DNA of 60,876 nucleotides from the NCBI GenBank assembly GCA_019090795.1, contig JAHRVG010000107.1:1-60876 (forward strand), given 5' to 3'. Below, piece by piece: positions 7,440-15,889 of the stretch. The translations under genes were made by a program, and so were the position numbers. Within the stretch, counting starts at the first letter, position 1; every line of letters starts with the position of its first letter. This stretch comes from Paracoccaceae bacterium. GTDB lineage: Bacteria; Pseudomonadota; Alphaproteobacteria; Rhodobacterales; Rhodobacteraceae. The notes under the pieces were generated by a model. It was not told the DNA's origin. It did not search any database and saw only the letters and a list, made by a program, of their open reading frames with translations.

Positions 7440-8620
7440 CCCGCAGCAACCTGCCGTGCAGTGCTGATTTTGTCAGCCACCCACTGATGAAACAGATGTG
7501 TTGGCCGATCCATCACCGGCGAGAATTTACCCCCGTCAAAATGCACCCCATGGCGGCCCTGTTGCATCCCGTCGACAACAAAAATATCCTCTTCCAGAAC
7601 ACCGTGCCATTGGGCGGCATTTTTCTTGCGCAGATCGGAATAATCAGCCCCTAATACCGAGAGATCCGTATAGTAGATATCAATATGTTCACGACTTTGG
7701 CCTTTGCTAATCGGTTCTATGAGCATCGTAAAAGTGTGGTCCCGGTGAACCCCGAGCAAGACATTTGGAAACACCGCAATGTATTCGGCACTGGTGTCCC
7801 ACATTTCACTTAGATCAGAAAAATCGGGGAAAGCCTGACCATCATCCCCCTTTATTTGTTGGTAAACAGTTGTTCCTTGCCCCGCGAACTCCCCTTTTTC
7901 CTCAATGTGGTAATGATCTTCCAGCCGTGAATAGGTGTTCAGGCCCGGATGAATCCACGGCAGGTGATAGCTTTCGCAATAGTTCTCGACCGCCAGTTTC
8001 CAGTTGCATCTGGTTTCAAGTTTAAATCCGCTGTCTGCACCCCCATGAATAAGAGGCCGGTCAAATTCCGCCCATCGTTGCAACAACTTGGCGTGAACCT
8101 CGTTAAACGACGGCAGGTTTTTCGACACATTGACGTAGACCACATCCAGCCAGACATGGCTGGGAATTTCCACCAACCCCAGTTCGTCGCGATCAACGTC
8201 TTTATGAATGTTTTGCCCCGGCCCACCCACATGCGGTGTGGCACGCAACTCGCCGGCCAGACCGTAACACCAGGAATGGTAAGCACAGCGAATGGTGCCG
8301 CGCACGTTGCCCTTTTCCTGTACCAAAATCATCCCGCGATGACGGCAAGTGTTCTGGTAAACCGAAACTGCGCCATCCTGTTTGCGCACCATCACCAGCG
8401 GCATGCCAACAAAGCTAAGCGGCATCACATCGCCTGCATTGGGTATGTCTTTGGCCAACCCGATACCGGACCAATTTTCAAACAGCAGCGCCTGCTTTTC
8501 CTCTTCCCAGATTTTGGCGTCTACATAATGCGCATTGGGCAAACCATGGGCAGTTTCGATAGGTTGCAAGACGCCGGTCAAATCGGTGGGGCACATGGCA
8601 TGGGCTTTCGGTTGAAACAA
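7436..8620 (-). CDS. Rieske [2Fe-2S] oxygenase alpha subunit (betaine demethylase-like)
   Basis: A 394-aa aromatic-ring-hydroxylating-type oxygenase. The Rieske cluster ligands are visible as TCRHRG and RCAYHSW (Cys92, His94, Cys112, His115). The catalytic domain has NWKLAVENYCESYHLPWIHP with the mononuclear-iron histidines near 219 and 224, and a late acidic partner in EEDIFVVDGMQQGRHG. This architecture resembles glycine betaine monooxygenase GbcA and stachydrine demethylases, which oxidatively remove N-methyl groups. The required ferredoxin-reductase partner (GbcB type) is not in the window. The 8620 start would be a TTG; an ATG at 8596 is the alternative, and neither has a strong ribosome site. 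Substrate inferred from neighbours. Confidence 0.85.
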   Translation of the reverse strand: MFQPKAHAMCPTDLTGVLQPIETAHGLPNAHYVDAKIWEEEKQALLFENWSGIGLAKDIPNAGDVMPLSFVGMPLVMVRKQDGAVSVYQNTCRHRGMILVQEKGNVRGTIRCAYHSWCYGLAGELRATPHVGGPGQNIHKDVDRDELGLVEIPSHVWLDVVYVNVSKNLPSFNEVHAKLLQRWAEFDRPLIHGGADSGFKLETRCNWKLAVENYCESYHLPWIHPGLNTYSRLEDHYHIEEKGEFAGQGTTVYQQIKGDDGQAFPDFSDLSEMWDTSAEYIAVFPNVLLGVHRDHTFTMLIEPISKGQSREHIDIYYTDLSVLGADYSDLRKKNAAQWHGVLEEDIFVVDGMQQGRHGVHFDGGKFSPVMDRPTHLFHQWVADKISTARQVAAG

Positions 8621-8894
8621 TGGATCACATCTCTTCTACCAGCTTCATATGATTTGGATATTTCAACAGCGACGCAATTTATTTTCAGAAACGACATTTC
8701 TCAAATGGAATCATCTGGGCTGCTCAAACAATGCACCAAAATGGGCCATGGCGTGGATCAACGGCTCCAAGTCGCAACCCAGTAGCGTTAGGCGGCATTC
8801 GGTATCGAGCGAGATGGGAAGCCGTTTGTCTCCCCCACTTGTTGTAGTTCTTTTACCAAAGGGATTCTGGTTCGGACGAAAAGGCAAACAAGGC
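8621..8894. other. Unexplained interval upstream of the Rieske gene
   Basis: No complete gene is seen in these 274 bases. The reverse strand is open without a start codon from inside the GNAT gene to a TGA near 8710, reading RLPISLDTECRLTLLGCDLE and then FGALFEQPR. This could be a decayed coding fragment or an intergenic repeat. The promoter of the Rieske unit must lie at the left end of this interval. Confidence 0.3.
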
Positions 8895-9344
8895 TTAATC
8901 CACGTTGGTGACTTTGAACAACATTGACGGCAGCCTTCGCCCGGCGATGGAACCCGAGGGCACCTCTCCTATCACAGTAAACCCTAATGATTGGTAAAAG
9001 GGCACAGCAGCCGGATCGGCATCCAGTTGTAAACTACCGAGATCAAGCCGCCTTGCCTGTGTCAGCAGTTCATCCCACAACAGCTTGCCGATGCCCTGTC
9101 GTTTGCACTCAGGGGCTACAAAGAACGTGGTAACCTTACCATTTTCCAAACACGTGCAACCTTTTAAGCCATCCATTTCAGCTACCCAGAAATCGCCTGC
9201 CAACTGTGCCCCTGTAACTGTCAATTCTTCTCGGCACGCATCCATAAAGGTGTCGTCATAGCCGTTTGAACGTTTCGAGCGAAAAACCAAATCCGTTATT
9301 CTCTTGGCGTCCGATTTGACCGCTTTGCGAATGACAATAGGCAC
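8895..9344 (-). CDS. GNAT-family N-acetyltransferase
   Basis: A 149-aa single-domain acetyltransferase. The acetyl-CoA pyrophosphate-binding loop is visible as ECKRQGIGKLLWDELL near residues 77-92, preceded by the strand VTTFFVAP and followed by PFYQSLGFTVIGE, the motif B region typical of the family. GNAT enzymes transfer an acetyl group from acetyl-CoA to an amine, which may be a small molecule or a protein. The gene begins 11 bases after the sdhB stop on the same strand and could be co-transcribed with the succinate dehydrogenase operon. The substrate is unknown. Confidence 0.85.
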   Translation of the reverse strand: MPIVIRKAVKSDAKRITDLVFRSKRSNGYDDTFMDACREELTVTGAQLAGDFWVAEMDGLKGCTCLENGKVTTFFVAPECKRQGIGKLLWDELLTQARRLDLGSLQLDADPAAVPFYQSLGFTVIGEVPSGSIAGRRLPSMLFKVTNVD

Positions 9345-9355
9345 AGGCAGCTGGC

Positions 9356-10132
9356 CTAAAGCGTCCGTTCCACCATCATTTTTTTAACCTCGGCAATTGC
9401 TTTCGCCGGGTTGAGGCCTTTGGGGCAGGTTTGCGTACAGTTCATAATGGTGTGGCAGCGATATAGCTTGAACGGATCTTGCAGATCGTCCAGACGCTCG
9501 CCCGTGGCCTCGTCACGTGAATCGATGATCCAGCGATAAGCGTGCAGCAGAGCAGCCGGGCCGAGATAGCGATCGGAATTCCACCAATAGCTGGGGCAGC
9601 TTGTTGAGCAGCTGGCACACATCACGCATTCATAGAGACCATCGAGCTTCTTGCGATCCTCAATGCTCTGCTTCCATTCCTTGGCGGGGCGGTTGGTTTT
9701 GGTTTCCAACCAAGGCATGATGCTGGCGTGCTGGGTATAAAAATGCGTCAGGTCAGGGATCAAATCCTTGACCACCGGCATATGGGGCAGCGGGTAAATT
9801 TTCACATCGCCCTTGACCTCATCAAGACCAAAAATACAGGCCAGTGTGTTGATGCCATCAACATTCATCGCACAGGAACCACAAATCCCCTCGCGGCAGG
9901 AGCGGCGGAAGGTCAGGGTGGGGTCGATCTCATTCTTGATCTTGATCAGCGCATCCAAAATCATCGGGCCGCAATCATCCATATCGACATAATAGGTATC
10001 GACCCGGGGCGCTGCGGTTTCATCAGGATTATAGCGGTAAATCTTGAATGCCCGTACATTCGCCCCAGCGGGCTTGGGCCAAGTTTTACCCACGGTCATA
10101 CGAGAGTTTTTCGGGAGGGTCAGTTCTACCAT
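9356..10132 (-). CDS. sdhB: Succinate dehydrogenase iron-sulfur subunit
   Basis: A 258-aa protein with all three iron-sulfur sites: [13 protein letters not shown] plus a later LAC for the [2Fe-2S] centre, [15 protein letters not shown] for [4Fe-4S], and [17 protein letters not shown] for [3Fe-4S]. It passes electrons from the SdhA flavin to ubiquinone at the membrane anchor (complex II), on the cytoplasmic face. In many bacteria sdhB follows sdhA directly; here four small genes are placed between them. Length and motifs are ordinary for the family. Confidence 0.98.
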   Translation of the reverse strand: MVELTLPKNSRMTVGKTWPKPAGANVRAFKIYRYNPDETAAPRVDTYYVDMDDCGPMILDALIKIKNEIDPTLTFRRSCREGICGSCAMNVDGINTLACIFGLDEVKGDVKIYPLPHMPVVKDLIPDLTHFYTQHASIMPWLETKTNRPAKEWKQSIEDRKKLDGLYECVMCASCSTSCPSYWWNSDRYLGPAALLHAYRWIIDSRDEATGERLDDLQDPFKLYRCHTIMNCTQTCPKGLNPAKAIAEVKKMMVERTL

Positions 10133-10169
10133 GGTAAGTCTCCGGTTGGCGGAAGAGCGGTGTTACGGG

Positions 10170-10592
10170 TCATTGTTTGATCGAGGCCTCTACGCATTGG
10201 GCCGTGCGTTCCTGTTGATAGGCGCTAACGTTGGCAGCAGGCATTAGGGAGGCGAATTTCTCGCCCTTGACGATGCCCGTATTCACCTGAACTGGCCCGA
10301 AAACCCCCGCGCGTCTGGCGCAGGCTGTGGTGAGACGACCCAGATCACCGCGAAATGAGCGGGGAGTGAAAATCCGGATTTCAGAACCCGCAGCCGCTGC
10401 AACCGCAGGGCGCGCATATCGGTAAGGCTGGCTGAGTTCAGCCGGTTCGCGCAGGCGGTACCCTTTGCCACCGGAGAAAATCCCGGTCCCCACTTGGGTA
10501 TCGTCGTAATATGTTTGGGTACTGCAGGCAGCCACTACTATTGTAGCAAGGCACAGTATCGCAATATTCAGTAAACGCGTTCCCACAGTCAT
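10170..10592 (-). CDS. Putative lipoprotein in the sdh operon (possible divergent two-cysteine member)
   Basis: A 140-aa protein with a lipoprotein signal: a hydrophobic stretch ending in VVAACST, with the lipobox cysteine at about residue 23. The mature part has two further cysteines in TTACARRAG and TAQCVEASIKQ. These resemble the CAxRA and CVxAK cysteine motifs of the three smaller neighbours upstream, so it may be a diverged fourth member. It lies three bases after the previous gene and 37 bases before sdhB, clearly within the operon. It is predicted to be anchored in the envelope facing the periplasm. Function unknown. Confidence 0.75.
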   Translation of the reverse strand: MTVGTRLLNIAILCLATIVVAACSTQTYYDDTQVGTGIFSGGKGYRLREPAELSQPYRYARPAVAAAAGSEIRIFTPRSFRGDLGRLTTACARRAGVFGPVQVNTGIVKGEKFASLMPAANVSAYQQERTAQCVEASIKQ

Positions 10593-10595
10593 CCT

Positions 10596-10871
10596 CTAGA
10601 GCCTCCACTCAACCCGGCCAGATGCACGCTGGCCAGATTTTGAATAAACGCAGCGACGATAAAAGTCTTGCACCATAAAGTCATCCGGCATCTCTGCCAG
10701 CAAGCCCACCTGAATGGTTCCACCCACCAATACTGGAAGCGGGCGCCGCGCATAGCTCTGGGCACGGGGCGCGCAAAACGTCTCAGCTGCGCCCAAGGAC
10801 ATTTCCGGCGGCGAGGGTTCAACGCAGGCCGCCAACAACAGAAACGGAACTATATGAAGCCGCTTGTTCAT
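10596..10871 (-). CDS. Small lipoprotein with the two-cysteine YRxCV motif
   Basis: A 91-aa protein with a short lipoprotein signal (FLLLAACVEP, lipobox cysteine at residue 16). The mature part carries TFCAPRAQSYARR and DFYRRCVYSKSG, the same paired-cysteine pattern as the two genes upstream (ICAERALRYS with YYRSCVHAKSG, and QCERLSAGYA with RFRSCVHAKAG). The two cysteines could form a disulfide in the periplasm. Its ATG overlaps the preceding stop by four bases (ATGA), so translation is coupled. Family not recognised. Confidence 0.75.
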   Translation of the reverse strand: MNKRLHIVPFLLLAACVEPSPPEMSLGAAETFCAPRAQSYARRPLPVLVGGTIQVGLLAEMPDDFMVQDFYRRCVYSKSGQRASGRVEWRL

Positions 10872-11155
10872 TGCCCAAATATCCGATTCAACTCAAACAG
10901 CAAGTTGCGATTAAGTGGCAATTTTTGGCGTGGGTAACTACCGGATTTGGCGTGAACACAGCTGCGGTAATACTCCTGCACCCTCATGTAGGACGGGGGG
11001 TCAGCGTCTATGCCCCGAATGGTATCAGAATAGCGCAACGCCCGTTCAGCGCAAATGCGTTCGGCGTCTTCAAGCGGGATCTTAGTAAAGATACCGCCCG
11101 TTGCCATTGCTGGCAACAAAAGGAAAAGCGTGAGTATAATTGGTGATTTATTCAT
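10868..11155 (-). CDS. Small secreted protein with the two-cysteine YRxCV motif
   Basis: A 95-aa protein with an N-terminal signal sequence (MNKSPIILTLFLLLPAMATG) and no lipobox cysteine. Conserved residues: ICAERALRYSD around residue 34 and EYYRSCVHAKSGSYP around residue 62. It is the middle copy of a tandem family between sdhA and sdhB. The ribosome site AAGGGA precedes the ATG. It is predicted to be periplasmic. Function unknown; repeated retention in a respiratory operon suggests an envelope role linked to respiration, which is inference. Confidence 0.75.
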   Translation of the reverse strand: MNKSPIILTLFLLLPAMATGGIFTKIPLEDAERICAERALRYSDTIRGIDADPPSYMRVQEYYRSCVHAKSGSYPRQKLPLNRNLLFELNRIFGQ

Positions 11156-11187
11156 GTCGTTCCCTTTCTTTCGGTTTTACCAACCGT

Positions 11188-11475
11188 CTATTTGACAACA
11201 ATTCCGAATGCGGCAGAACCGGAAACCCGGACACCCGTCCTATTATTACGCTTGGGCGGGTAACTGCCCGCTTTGGCATGAACACAGCTGCGAAAACGCT
11301 GTTCGATCTGATCGTTATCAGGTGTTTCCCCCCCCTGCCCGACCAGAGTATTCGCATAGCCTGCAGACAGCCGCTCACACTGTGCTATTGCAGCCGAGAG
11401 CGGGATTTTACTCCCAGCATCTGCGCCGCCATAAAACGCAATAGATAGAACGCTTGTTAGCAATATGCCACGCAA
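11188..11475 (-). CDS. Small secreted protein with the two-cysteine YRxCV motif, TTG start
   Basis: A 95-aa protein, first of the tandem set downstream of sdhA (16 bases after its stop). It has a weak signal sequence ending in GGADAG, then AIAQCERLSAGYANTL and QRFRSCVHAKAGSYP, matching its neighbour to the right in the operon. The only in-frame start that keeps the signal sequence is a TTG at 11473-11475, with AAGGAA about 12 bases upstream, so translation may be weak. The glycine- and basic-rich C-terminus differs from its paralogues. Function unknown. Confidence 0.65.
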   Translation of the reverse strand: MRGILLTSVLSIAFYGGADAGSKIPLSAAIAQCERLSAGYANTLVGQGGETPDNDQIEQRFRSCVHAKAGSYPPKRNNRTGVRVSGSAAFGIVVK

Positions 11476-11491
11476 CAGTTTTTCGCTTTCC

Positions 11492-13297
11492 TTAGTACAC
11501 CCTTTTCTTCGGGGCGATTTTCTTTAGATCAATACCGCCATCTTTTTCCGCCAGCAGTGGCGTCAGATGTACATCACGATAAGTCAGTTTCACCTTATTT
11601 CCGTTCACTGTTGCCAGCGAGTGCTTGCGCCACTTCTTGTCGTCACGATCCGGATAATCCTCATGCGCATGGGCACCCCGGCTTTCTTTACGTGCCTCGG
11701 CCCCGACAATTGTGGCCAGCGCGTTTGGCATCAGATTGGCCAGTTCCAGTGTTTCCATCAAGTCAGAATTCCAAACTAGCGAACGATCCGTTACTTTCAG
11801 ATCATCCATTTTAGCGGCAACAGTTGTCATTTTGGCAACCCCTTCCGCTAGGGATTTATCGGTTCTGAAAACGGCGGCATCCTCTTGCATGGTTTTCTGC
11901 ATCTCAAGGCGCAAATCCGCCGTCGAGGTGCCACCTTTGGCATGGCGCAGTCCATCAAAACGTTCCATTGACTGTTCGACCGAAGCCTCGTTCAATGCGC
12001 GGTTCGGCTCCTTCGGATCAACGATTTCACCCGCCTTGATCGCCGCTGCACGGCCAAAGACCACCAGATCAATCAAAGAGTTGGACCCAAGGCGATTAGC
12101 CCCGTGAACCGATGCACAGCCCGCCTCTCCCACAGCCATCAGGCCGGGGTGGATGCGATCATGATTTTTCGCGGTCGGGTTCAGAACCTCGCCCCAATAG
12201 TTAGTCGGAATACCGCCCATGTTGTAATGCACGGTTGGTAGTACAGGAATGGGTTCCTTGGTCAGGTCAACACCGGCAAAAATCCGGGCGCTTTCGGAAA
12301 TACCTGGCAGCCGTTCGGCCAAAGCCTCAGGTGGCAGGTGATTCAGGTGCAGAAAAATATGGTCTTTGTTTGGCCCAACACCTCGACCATCGCGGATTTC
12401 CATGGTCATACAGCGCGAAACCACATCGCGGGACGCCAGATCCTTGTAGGTTGGCGCGTAGCGCTCCATAAACCGCTCACCCTCAGAGTTGGTCAGATAC
12501 CCGCCTTCGCCGCGCGCGCCCTCAGTAATCAAACAGCCCGAACCGTAGATGCCAGTAGGGTGGAATTGCACGAATTCCATATCCTGCAACGGCAGGCCCT
12601 GACGCGCAACCATGCCACCACCATCACCGGTACACGTGTGGGCGGATGTGGCGCTAAAGAAAGCACGGCCATAACCACCTGTCGCCAGAACCACCATTTT
12701 CGCGTTGAAACGGTGGATCGTGCCATCGTCCAGTTTCCATGCCAACAAACCCTGACAGGAACCATCTTCGGCCATGATCAAATCAATCGCAAAATATTCA
12801 ATAAAGAATTCCGCGTTGTTTTTGAGGGACTGACCATAAAGCGTGTGCAAAATGGCGTGGCCGGTGCGGTCGGCGGCAGCGCAGGTGCGCTGCACTGGCG
12901 GGCCTTCACCAAATTCGGTGGTATGACCCCCAAAGGGGCGTTGGTAAATTGTGCCATTCTCGGTGCGGGAAAACGGAACCCCGTAGTGATCCAGCTCATA
13001 AACCGCCTTGGGGGCCTCGCGCACGAGGTACTCCATCGCGTCCATATCGCCCAGCCAGTCAGAGCCTTTTACGGTGTCATACATGTGCCACTGCCAGTGG
13101 TCCGGCCCCATGTTTTTCAGGCTGGCAGCAATGCCGCCCTGAGCTGCAACCGTGTGCGAACGGGTCGGGAAAACCTTGGTGACGCAGGCGGTCTTCAACC
13201 CTTGCTCAGCCATCCCCAATGTAGCGCGCAGACCTGCACCCCCAGCACCAACAACAACAACATCATATTCATGATCGATATATTCGTAAGCAGACAT
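11492..13297 (-). CDS. sdhA: Succinate dehydrogenase flavoprotein subunit
   Basis: A 601-aa flavoprotein of complex II. The N-terminus [18 protein letters not shown] is the FAD-binding Rossmann motif, and [12 protein letters not shown] carries the histidine (about 48) that binds FAD covalently. Active-site segments [20 protein letters not shown] and [20 protein letters not shown] are present. It oxidises succinate to fumarate on the cytoplasmic side. The ATG at 13297 has GGAG seven bases upstream; a TTG one codon earlier is not needed. It follows sdhD by 12 bases. Complete and ordinary. Confidence 0.98.
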   Translation of the reverse strand: MSAYEYIDHEYDVVVVGAGGAGLRATLGMAEQGLKTACVTKVFPTRSHTVAAQGGIAASLKNMGPDHWQWHMYDTVKGSDWLGDMDAMEYLVREAPKAVYELDHYGVPFSRTENGTIYQRPFGGHTTEFGEGPPVQRTCAAADRTGHAILHTLYGQSLKNNAEFFIEYFAIDLIMAEDGSCQGLLAWKLDDGTIHRFNAKMVVLATGGYGRAFFSATSAHTCTGDGGGMVARQGLPLQDMEFVQFHPTGIYGSGCLITEGARGEGGYLTNSEGERFMERYAPTYKDLASRDVVSRCMTMEIRDGRGVGPNKDHIFLHLNHLPPEALAERLPGISESARIFAGVDLTKEPIPVLPTVHYNMGGIPTNYWGEVLNPTAKNHDRIHPGLMAVGEAGCASVHGANRLGSNSLIDLVVFGRAAAIKAGEIVDPKEPNRALNEASVEQSMERFDGLRHAKGGTSTADLRLEMQKTMQEDAAVFRTDKSLAEGVAKMTTVAAKMDDLKVTDRSLVWNSDLMETLELANLMPNALATIVGAEARKESRGAHAHEDYPDRDDKKWRKHSLATVNGNKVKLTYRDVHLTPLLAEKDGGIDLKKIAPKKRVY

Positions 13298-13309
13298 CAA
13301 TTTCTCCGA

Positions 13310-13693
13310 TCAAGCGCCAAGGGCGATTTTGGCCACGGCATAAGCGCCTGCAAAGCCAAGGAAATAACACCCCAGACGGGTGACAACCAGCAACACAACA
13401 AGCGTGCCTTTGGCATGGACATAATCGACGATCACCTCCTTGAGGCCATCCGCCAAATGGCGAAACCCGACCAGAAGGAACAGGATCGTGCAAATCGCGG
13501 TGAAAGGACTTTGCAGCCCAGCCACCAATTCGGCGTAGGTGCCGCCAATCAAAGGCGCAACCTGAAACAGGAATACCAGCGTCAACGGGATCAGCGCCAC
13601 AGATGTGAGGCGGGATATCCACCACTCATGCGCGCCCTCTTTGGCCGAACCAAGGCCGATAACGCGGTTCAAATCGGTTTTGTAATTCATCAT
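13310..13693 (-). CDS. sdhD: Succinate dehydrogenase membrane anchor subunit
   Basis: A 127-aa membrane protein with three hydrophobic helices (about residues 28-50, 58-80 and 96-120). The segment GFRHLADGLKEVIVDYVHAK contains the RH heme ligand and the DY pair that line the quinone site in the SdhD family. With SdhC it anchors complex II and binds heme b and ubiquinone. It starts seven bases after sdhC and is followed by sdhA. Two adjacent ATGs begin the frame; either is possible. Confidence 0.95.
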   Translation of the reverse strand: MMNYKTDLNRVIGLGSAKEGAHEWWISRLTSVALIPLTLVFLFQVAPLIGGTYAELVAGLQSPFTAICTILFLLVGFRHLADGLKEVIVDYVHAKGTLVVLLVVTRLGCYFLGFAGAYAVAKIALGA

Positions 13694-13700
13694 CCGTTCC

Positions 13701-14087
13701 TCACATCAACGCCAGCAGCGACACTGCCGTCAGAACAACACTGCCAATCACCAGCGTCCAGCCGGATTTGCGGATCAGTTCCTTGTCATAGCCATAGCCA
13801 AAATCCATCCACATATGCCGTAGGCCGCCCAGAAAGTGAAACCACAGCGCCCACAGCGACCCGACAAGGATCAAAAGGCCAAGCCAGCTGGTCAGCAATC
13901 CGTCAACATAATTGAAATAGGCTTCGCTTGTGGCCCCTGCCATCAGCCACCACACAATAAGGAAGCCCGCCAAACCCATACCGACGCCGGTAATGCGGTT
14001 CACAATGGAGGTCATCATATTGATTTCCCGCCGATAAATCTCGATGTGCGGCGAAAGGGGACGGTTCGCATTGTTCAGGTCAGCCAT
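13701..14087 (-). CDS. sdhC: Succinate dehydrogenase cytochrome b556 subunit
   Basis: A 128-aa protein, first gene of the operon. The family opening RPLSPHIEIYRREI precedes three membrane helices, and WFHFLGGLRHMWMDFGYG carries the heme-ligand histidine. It forms the membrane anchor of complex II with SdhD. The upstream 230 bases hold the operon promoter and two identical GTGATCAC sites. The ATG at 14087 matches the family start. Confidence 0.95.
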   Translation of the reverse strand: MADLNNANRPLSPHIEIYRREINMMTSIVNRITGVGMGLAGFLIVWWLMAGATSEAYFNYVDGLLTSWLGLLILVGSLWALWFHFLGGLRHMWMDFGYGYDKELIRKSGWTLVIGSVVLTAVSLLALM

Positions 14088-14216
14088 GGGTATCCCTATT
14101 TTTTTCCTTGGGTTGGGTAACGACTAGCCCATATCCGCAAGGGATCAAAGGGGTTGCATACACATTTATACTGAAATAGCGGGATTCTCGGGGCCGTTTT
14201 CCCAGTTTTTCTCATA

Positions 14217-14247
14217 CGTGATCACAGTAAAAATATTCGTGATCACA
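14217..14247. promoter_or_regulatory. Two phased GTGATCAC operator-like sites upstream of sdhC
   Basis: The 10-mer CGTGATCACA occurs at 14217-14226 and again at 14238-14247. The core GTGATCAC is itself palindromic. The copies are 21 bp apart, two turns of the helix, so two bound dimers would lie on the same face. They sit about 130-160 bp before sdhC. The half-site GTGA/TCAC recalls CRP/FNR-type sites but lacks their six-base spacer, so the regulator is not identified. Confidence 0.5.
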
Positions 14248-14318
14248 AAATAGCACGCAAAAAGACTTACATAGCTTGGGTTCTGGTTAAACAATTCGCA
14301 CAATAGCCTTAACAGAAT

Positions 14319-14349
14319 GCGGTGCCGACCCGGTTAAAGACGGCACCGC
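14319..14349 (-). terminator. Hairpin terminator after the RTX gene
   Basis: GCGGTGCCG (14319-14327) pairs with CGGCACCGC (14341-14349), a nine-base GC-rich stem 12 bases beyond the stop of the downstream RTX gene. The U-tract is weak (ATTCTGTT), so efficiency is uncertain. It also insulates the sdh promoter region. Confidence 0.65.
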
Positions 14350-14360
14350 TTGATATTCGG

Positions 14361-15587
14361 CTAGACGAAATTTATGTCATCAAGCCCGATATTGGACACA
14401 TCAACTCCATCAATGATAATCTGCGTACCAGAAGCAAGCGTTATCGTTGTATCAACATCGCCAACACCAGAAGAGGCAATGCTCACATCGGCCGCAGTAC
14501 CACCAACAATATTTATTTTATCTCTATTGTTAGTGAAATCCATGATGTGGTCAGCCCCCTCATTGACGCCAGCTTTAAAAACAAACAGGTCAGAACCTCC
14601 CTCGCCATAGAGGAGATCGTTGCCTGTCCCCCCGTTAATGACATCATTCGCCTTGCCACCATACAGCTCGTCGCCTCCGGCACCGCCCAGCAATTTATCC
14701 GCCTTTGCGCCACCATAAATTTCATCATTGTGCTTGCCGCCATTCATCGTGTCGCGTCCAAGCCCCCCGTACAGACTATCTGTTCCGGCTCCACCGATGA
14801 ACTTATCCCGTCCCGAACCACCATAGATCAGATCAGCCCCGGTGCCACCGTTAAGAACATCATTCCCGTCGAGGCCAAAAAAGGTATCCGATCCAGTGCC
14901 GCCAGTCAGGAAATCCCTGCCATTTTCGCCCTTGATCAGGTCGTCGCCGCCGCCACCCAAAATGGTGTTTGAATCTGTGCCATTCACTGTGGATGAACCG
15001 CCCCGTAGAATATCGTTACCCCGTCCACCATCGATAAAATCCGCACCAGAACCACCGTTCACTGTGTCGTCCCCGGATCGCGCGAAAATCAAATCATCCC
15101 CGCTGCCGCCTTCGAGGCGGTCATCAAAATTGCTGGCGCGAATTTCGAAGGGCGCCGAGAGCAGAGGATCAAGCACCAACTTGCTGACAATCGCAGTGGT
15201 CGAAGCAGCGCCTTGCAGCGACAGTTTATCCTCGGAATTGAGCAAAGCGGTTAATTCACTGAAATCTCCCGTACTGGCTTTGGCTATTGCAGAGAATGCT
15301 GCCACAGCGCTCCACCCAATATCCAGGAATTCGGCAGAGGTATCGCCGTCGGAACCTTTTCTATAGAAGGCCATCTCGTCAATTGTCCCCCCCGTAAATA
15401 CGCCGCTACTGGTAAAGGTCATTCCAGTGCCCTTAACTACGGTGGTTGCCCCGAATTTTGGTTGCATCACTGTAATTTCAGAAGACGTCGGTACACCCAC
15501 CAGCGAGAAGTCCGTGCCACCACCGGTAAGGTCAGAAAATGCGCGCAGAAAGAATTTTGGATCAAGTCCGGTATAGTTTATTTGCAT
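14361..15587 (-). CDS. RTX (hemolysin-type calcium-binding repeat) protein, copy 1
   Basis: A 408-aa protein. Residues 1-150 form an N-terminal domain shared with the next RTX protein (FTSSGVFTGGTIDEMAF compared with FDKDGTLNGGTLTGLSF). Residues about 155-350 carry tandem GGxGxDxUx nonapeptides such as GGSGDDLIF and GGTGADLIYGG, which bind calcium and form a parallel beta roll. The C-terminus (DLFVFKAGVNEGADHIMDF, ending GVDVSNIGLDDINFV) resembles a type I secretion signal region. Such proteins are exported by an ABC transporter, membrane fusion protein and TolC-like pore; no dedicated transporter is in the window. There is no catalytic domain. Its role could be surface or adhesive, which is inference. 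Confidence 0.88.
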   Translation of the reverse strand: MQINYTGLDPKFFLRAFSDLTGGGTDFSLVGVPTSSEITVMQPKFGATTVVKGTGMTFTSSGVFTGGTIDEMAFYRKGSDGDTSAEFLDIGWSAVAAFSAIAKASTGDFSELTALLNSEDKLSLQGAASTTAIVSKLVLDPLLSAPFEIRASNFDDRLEGGSGDDLIFARSGDDTVNGGSGADFIDGGRGNDILRGGSSTVNGTDSNTILGGGGDDLIKGENGRDFLTGGTGSDTFFGLDGNDVLNGGTGADLIYGGSGRDKFIGGAGTDSLYGGLGRDTMNGGKHNDEIYGGAKADKLLGGAGGDELYGGKANDVINGGTGNDLLYGEGGSDLFVFKAGVNEGADHIMDFTNNRDKINIVGGTAADVSIASSGVGDVDTTITLASGTQIIIDGVDVSNIGLDDINFV

Positions 15588-15743
15588 CGAGTAGTTCCCC
15601 TTGGTTTTATTGCGAAAGCAATCGCTAAAGCGTTTTCAATAACTTGGCACCAGATAGAACCAAAACGCCAAGCTCGGTATCCGGTGTTTCTGTGTTTAGC
15701 GTTTCTATTCGAGTCCAGACTAAAGACATTACAGAAAGATTTT

Positions 15744-15771
15744 ATTTTACATTGGAATGTTCATGTTGCAA
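15744..15771 (-). promoter_or_regulatory. Candidate sigma-70 promoter for RTX copy 1
   Basis: On the reverse strand TTGCAA (15766-15771) is followed after 16 bases by TAAAAT (15744-15749), about 157 bp before the gene start. The surrounding 15588-15889 interval is AT-rich and holds no gene. Motif match only. Confidence 0.4.
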
Positions 15772-15889
15772 TCAACAATATCTAAAAATAACTCCCAATA
15801 AATGCCAGTAAGCAATCAGAGGTTACTGACGGCTGCCAGTTACACATACATAAAGCTGTGACCGACTTAAAACCACCCGCATTTAGGCA

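Noticed and set aside
12338-13915. A 525-aa plus-strand frame opposite sdhA and sdhD
   Set aside because: Composition is of antisense type, rich in His, Gln and Arg, and it crosses three well-supported genes.
14322-15366. Plus-strand frames across the RTX genes
   Set aside because: The repeats on the other strand are clear GGxGxD nonapeptides; the plus frames are antisense shadows of repeats.
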